Assembly: GCF_017742245.1 (NCBI RefSeq)
Contig: NZ_JAGHKO010000004.1
Span: 496,001 to 560,000 of the forward strand
Length of the DNA stretch: 64,000 nt
Direction: 5' to 3'
From: Niastella soli
Lineage (GTDB): Bacteria; Bacteroidota; Bacteroidia; Chitinophagales; Chitinophagaceae
A model generated the notes under the pieces. It was not told the DNA's origin and did not search any database. It was given only the letters and a program-made list of their open reading frames with translations. Shown here piece after piece: positions 60,334-64,000 of this stretch (positions are counted from its first letter, which is position 1; every line of letters begins with the position of its first letter). The position numbers and the translations under genes were made by a program.

Positions 60334-63177
60334 TTATTCACACTTTAACTGCTTTACAAAAGCCTCATCAGCCAATAGTTTATCAATAGCATCTTCCAGC
60401 TCATTTACCAATTGGTCTGTATTTTGAAATGGGACTGGAAAATGCTCTAGCTCTTTTAATTTCTCCAGAAAATCATACCGGCTATCAGCATCCCGTTTTT
60501 GCAGGTTCTTGGGCAGGTCTACATCTTTTTGAAATATTCGTAACCGTGGCATCCCTTTTTCCTCAAACAGCGTTTTAGCCAGTGTAAATTCTTCAAATGA
60601 GTACTTGCCCACTTTAGAATAAAAGAGCATGGTAAAAAAATCACATTGTCTAATTTCAACATTATAGTCATCCTGTGAACGAAGTGACTGACCTATGATC
60701 TTTCCATCTTCCCAGATCAATAGCTCGATCACTATACCCTTTTTCCTTAATAATTTGTTCTTTCTATTAAGTGCCTGCTCAATTTGGATGCGTTCCTTTT
60801 CAAGCTCATTGGAGGAAGCCAGGAATATTTTAAGTATTCGAATTTCAGGAGCACTCTCCCTTTCAACGCTTCCTTTTAATTGAAGAGAAGAACCTTCTTT
60901 ATATTGCTCAAAAACAAATGTATTCTCCAACAGTTCCAACACATTTAATTTTTCCAGGGAATTATCACACTCTACTTCAAACCGCCCTTTTTCCAGGCGT
61001 CGGTTAAGCGTTTCAAAGTCGAAATAATGTTGTTTGTTGGCCCCGGTTTTACAGCCCTCACAGACACAGGGTACTTTTTCCCGGTATTTTATTCCTTTGT
61101 ATTCTGCATGCAGCTCTCTAAAGGTTTTCAGAATAATGGTCAACATCTCTTTTCGGTTACGTCCTTGCGTACGAATATAAAAAGCATCCCGGCCTTCCAA
61201 TCTTGTTTTGGACACTTCACCCAAGGCCTCGTTTTTCCATTCCAGGATTACGCCATGCCGCCAAACAAGTTTTCGGCCCTTTGATATATCCGCGTGACGG
61301 GTAACAATGAATTGCGTTAACAATACTTTGGGTAAGAAATCGTAATCAATATACAATTCCAGGGAAGGGACATCCGGCCAGCTGTAATTTTCCGGCGGCG
61401 CTGGTGGTAACAAAGGCGGAGTTACATATTCTTCCCTACTGGGTAACTGATAGGCCAGCTTAAACTGTTTCATTAACTCCAGCAACTGTGGGCGCATATG
61501 CTCATATTCGCCATCATTCCAAATTCGTTTCACGTCTGATTGGTCAAAAAAACCGCACTTGCTTTTTGCCACTACTTCATCATCCAGGATCTTATATACC
61601 GCTTCCGTGGCCCATTCATTTTTAAGAATAATAAACTGCTTTAATAGTTCATTTTTTTGGTAATGGAGGCAGTCGCCTATTTTATGCAGCACAGAGCTAA
61701 GTATCAGGGCACTTTCCGGTTGAGGCAGATCATTTTGTTTACAGATCTCAAAATATTCTTTTAACGGGATATACTGTTCCTCCCTTCGTTCATGCAACAC
61801 CCGCCTAATAGCCGCCCAATTAGAGGGAAAGGGATATTTGGTATGAGGAAGGGTTTGGGCAATAAACCGGATGTATTCTTCAGCAGTTGAAAAATTTTGT
61901 TTGGTGCCCAGGTTAATGGTAAATACTTCTTTTAACAATTCCGGGAATTGTTTTTTCCAGTAGTTGATGTCAAAACTACCCGTTCCAATACCTGATTTAA
62001 ATTCATTCAATATCAATACCAACGGACTGCCTTCTCCAAACAATTCAGCGGTCTGAAACCAATCATCATAATCAACAGTGGTATTACCACTTTCTGCAAC
62101 CATTACATACAAACTACTTTCCGTATAGAACAGTTGATGGAGCTTTTTGTATTTATCCTGGCCGGCAAAATCCCAGATATTTATTTTAAAACTGCTACCG
62201 TTCGCAATTGGAAAAGCATACTCACCAATTATTATATCCACACCTTGCGTACGATCCTTTTCCTTAGGCAACTCTTTATTCAAGAGGCGATTGGCAAAAG
62301 ATGTTTTTCCTGAGCGGCCATCGCCTAACAGGATCAGCTTGGCTTCATTTAATTGCTCGGTGCCGCTTTTTTCACGTTGCTCAAAATATTCCCGGATCGC
62401 TTTATTGCCTTGTTTGATTATTTCCGGGGAAGGATTTATTAAAGGATTATTTTCTAATATTATGCCTCTACCAGTAAATCGACTCTCATATTTCCATTTT
62501 ATATTTAGTCGAAGGTCTAAAATACTGCGAGGTAATTCTCTTATTTTATTTTTATTCAACCCTAACCATCTTATGCTTTTTAGTTCATTTATGTTTTCGG
62601 GGATAGATTCAATTTTATTATTTCCAAGACTTAATACTTCAATACGGTTTAAACTTCCTTCTATATTTGGAAAGTCTGCTATTTTATTATACGACAACAT
62701 TAATTTCTTTAGATTATTGCATTCAAACAGTGTCGTAGGAATATGCTCAATTCCATTCTCAAACAAAAGAAGCTCATCAAGTTCTTTTAACCAATTAATA
62801 TCTCCCGGAATAGATTTAATACCGCAGCCTGCTAAATTCAAAAAACACAAGCCGTTTAAGTCCAATAGCTGAGATGGAAAACTTCTAAGATCATTTCTTG
62901 CCAGTGATAAGTATTTCAGGCTTTTCATTTTGGATATTTCAGGCGGCACCTCTTTTAATTTATTCTGACTAAGTTTCAAATCTTCGAGTTCATTAAACTC
63001 CAATAAAGATTGCGGAAAAGTTTGTAAGCTTATGTTTCTAAGCCGAATACTTTTTACAGTTTTGTCAGCATCAATACTATAATATAAATCAGAAATACTA
63101 TCCAAATCACTTCCCTTCCTTTTAAGTGTATGTCCTATTTCCGATTCAAGCCTTTTGATCTTTTCTAAATCAGTCAT
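60334..63177 (-). CDS. LRR-Roc-COR protein (bacterial Roco) with C-terminal effector-like domain
   Basis: 947 residues. Leucine-rich repeats about 40-245 (around nine, for example LEDLKLSQNKLKEVPPEISK). Roc GTPase about 278-440 with P-loop GDGRSGKTS (285-293), switch II WDFAGQD (335-341), and NEFK (391-394) in the NKxD position, so base recognition may be altered. COR about 450-690. A C-x-C-x-x-C motif (PCVCEGC, about 703-709) with a later Cys (737) may bind zinc. From about 778 to the end (ILKIFLASSNELEKERIQIE, FFTMLFYSKVGKYSFEEFTL) is a Rossmann-like effector domain, of the DUF4062/TIR-like kind seen in conflict proteins. Single gene. Signal transduction or defence is inference. Confidence 0.9.
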   Translation of the reverse strand: MTDLEKIKRLESEIGHTLKRKGSDLDSISDLYYSIDADKTVKSIRLRNISLQTFPQSLLEFNELEDLKLSQNKLKEVPPEISKMKSLKYLSLARNDLRSFPSQLLDLNGLCFLNLAGCGIKSIPGDINWLKELDELLLFENGIEHIPTTLFECNNLKKLMLSYNKIADFPNIEGSLNRIEVLSLGNNKIESIPENINELKSIRWLGLNKNKIRELPRSILDLRLNIKWKYESRFTGRGIILENNPLINPSPEIIKQGNKAIREYFEQREKSGTEQLNEAKLILLGDGRSGKTSFANRLLNKELPKEKDRTQGVDIIIGEYAFPIANGSSFKINIWDFAGQDKYKKLHQLFYTESSLYVMVAESGNTTVDYDDWFQTAELFGEGSPLVLILNEFKSGIGTGSFDINYWKKQFPELLKEVFTINLGTKQNFSTAEEYIRFIAQTLPHTKYPFPSNWAAIRRVLHERREEQYIPLKEYFEICKQNDLPQPESALILSSVLHKIGDCLHYQKNELLKQFIILKNEWATEAVYKILDDEVVAKSKCGFFDQSDVKRIWNDGEYEHMRPQLLELMKQFKLAYQLPSREEYVTPPLLPPAPPENYSWPDVPSLELYIDYDFLPKVLLTQFIVTRHADISKGRKLVWRHGVILEWKNEALGEVSKTRLEGRDAFYIRTQGRNRKEMLTIILKTFRELHAEYKGIKYREKVPCVCEGCKTGANKQHYFDFETLNRRLEKGRFEVECDNSLEKLNVLELLENTFVFEQYKEGSSLQLKGSVERESAPEIRILKIFLASSNELEKERIQIEQALNRKNKLLRKKGIVIELLIWEDGKIIGQSLRSQDDYNVEIRQCDFFTMLFYSKVGKYSFEEFTLAKTLFEEKGMPRLRIFQKDVDLPKNLQKRDADSRYDFLEKLKELEHFPVPFQNTDQLVNELEDAIDKLLADEAFVKQLKCE

Positions 63178-63417
63178 GCCTGGAATAAAATTTGAATATT
63201 AATAAAGCACCTACGCTTTCAAGTTTGTAATAATTTGATGGATAAAATAGGGTGTTTTTCCCGTTTTTTATATGAATGTGGTAATTTATTTGTATCAAAA
63301 CCGTACTGATTTGTCCGGTTTTGTATGGCGAACACCGGAAAAGCAGGCTATAGCACTGGTTGTTAATCGTTTACGAAAATGGCATAGTGTTTAGAGTTAG
63401 CGTACAAACCGGTTAAC

Positions 63418-63601
63418 ATGTTCAGGAACCACCTTAAGGTTGCTTTCCGCAGCGTCTGGAACAATAAGTTTTATTCGGCCATCTCCATATTTGGACTGGC
63501 CATAGGTATAACAGCGGGTTCTGATTGCCGTTCTTACTATAAGTGTACAGGCAATCAAGGGCGCATTGGCAAATCCCGTTAAAAGCCTAAGAACTGAATA
63601 A
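63418..63601 (+). pseudogene. ABC transporter permease (FtsX/MacB-like), internally deleted
   Basis: From ATG 63418 the sequence reads MFRNHLKVAFRSVWNNKFYS then AISIFGLAIGITAG, the standard start of Bacteroidota MacB-like FtsX permeases. After a few mismatched codons, in another frame, it reads AVLTISVQAIKGALANPVKS then LRTE and stops at TAA 63599-63601, the standard end of the same proteins. About 34 N-terminal and 25 C-terminal residues survive, so roughly 700 residues between them are gone. The junction is near 63520-63528. The 63178-63417 spacer before it has no other feature I can support. Confidence 0.85.
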
Positions 63602-63722
63602 ATTAATATATTTCTTAAACTAACCCGAACATCCGTAAAAAGTATACATCTTCCGGGAATTCGTATTATCGGTCTGGCAGCCTTTAGTAAGACCTTTACC
63701 TCATCAATTAAATCTTACTAAA

Positions 63723-64000
63723 ATGAACAAGACAATCTTTATTACAGGCGCCAGCAGTGGAATAGGAAAAGAGACCGCCAAATTGTTTCAATCAAAGGGA
63801 TGGAACGTTATTGCCACGATGCGGAAACCCGGAAGTGAAAGGGAATTAACTGCACTAACTAATGTAGTGGTAACGGAACTCGATGTATTGGATGCCAACT
63901 CAATCAATAAAGCAGTAAATGAAGGCATCAAAAAGTTTGGCAAAATTGATGTACTGCTGAACAATGCAGGGTATGGCGCTTATGGACCGTTAGAATCATT
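63723..64000 (+). CDS. Classical SDR oxidoreductase (N-terminal part)
   Basis: 93 codons to the window edge from ATG 63723. Cofactor motif FITGASSGIGKETAKLFQSK, NADP contact ATMRKPGSEREL, acidic TELDVLDANSINKAV and NNAG in LLNNAGYGAYGPLE. Similar in layout to the island SDR at 18930. The catalytic YxxxK lies beyond the window. It starts 121 bp after the permease relic, in a fresh promoter region. Confidence 0.93.
   Translation, partial: MNKTIFITGASSGIGKETAKLFQSKGWNVIATMRKPGSERELTALTNVVVTELDVLDANSINKAVNEGIKKFGKIDVLLNNAGYGAYGPLES

Overview
This window looks like chromosomal DNA of a soil or freshwater Bacteroidota, most likely family Chitinophagaceae (Niastella/Chitinophaga-like). The evidence is a FecI-type sigma / FecR / TonB receptor / DUF4249 locus, DUF5916, DUF2652, DUF3570 and DUF4266 families, YiaA/B and DinB-like small proteins, and promoters of the Bacteroidota form TTTG-N19-TAnnTTTG. 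The placement rests on family content, not on a marker tree.

Layout. 1-1.5 kb: an HxlR regulator divergent from an NmrA-type reductase, then a decayed alpha/beta-hydrolase. 1.6-4.9 kb: a compact redox operon (small exported protein, thioredoxin-like protein, ApbE flavin transferase, DUF4266 lipoprotein, DUF3570 outer-membrane barrel). 4.9-6.9 kb: a stress cluster (HPF, universal stress protein, BON protein). 7.2-7.7 kb: a Cdd1-like HhH protein and tRNA-Leu(CAG).

7.74-22.53 kb: a 14.8-kb integrated genomic island. It sits in the 3' end of tRNA-Leu, carries a tyrosine integrase next to attL, and ends at a perfect 19-bp copy of the tRNA end (attR). Its cargo is almost entirely oxidoreductases (two zinc alcohol dehydrogenases, an aldo/keto reductase, several SDR/NmrA proteins), two cupins, and TetR/AraC regulators. 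One ADH and one cupin carry export signals, while the second ADH and second cupin are cytosolic. This suggests a detoxification module split between compartments.

22.7-35.6 kb: ordinary chromosomal genes, including a frameshifted nucleoside deaminase, a Tat-exported Gfo/Idh enzyme, a DUF5916 outer-membrane protein, DinB, DoxX-like, D-3-phosphoglycerate dehydrogenase, a serine hydrolase, NAD(P)HX repair enzyme, PhnA-like and GNAT proteins. 35.7-43.4 kb: a truncated molybdopterin-domain protein with a ModE-like regulator, a beta-propeller protein and two consecutive histidine kinase/response regulator pairs. 43.4-54.9 kb: DUF2652, YiaA/B, TPR proteins, a glycosidase-like protein, DUF5713, AKR/SDR, ADP-ribosylglycohydrolase and a membrane SRPBCC-like protein. 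55.1-60.3 kb: the sigma/FecR/TonB/DUF4249 locus. 60.3-63.2 kb: a 947-residue LRR-Roc-COR protein with a C-terminal effector-like domain. Finally come a gutted ABC permease relic and a partial SDR at the right edge.

Three intergenic spacers hold tandem arrays with a 7-bp period (29.1, 35.6 and 44.6 kb), two of them followed by their own reverse-complement array. The points I judge most worth following up are the island with its two-compartment ADH/cupin pairs, the ApbE-DUF4266-DUF3570 module, the Roco protein and the heptanucleotide arrays.
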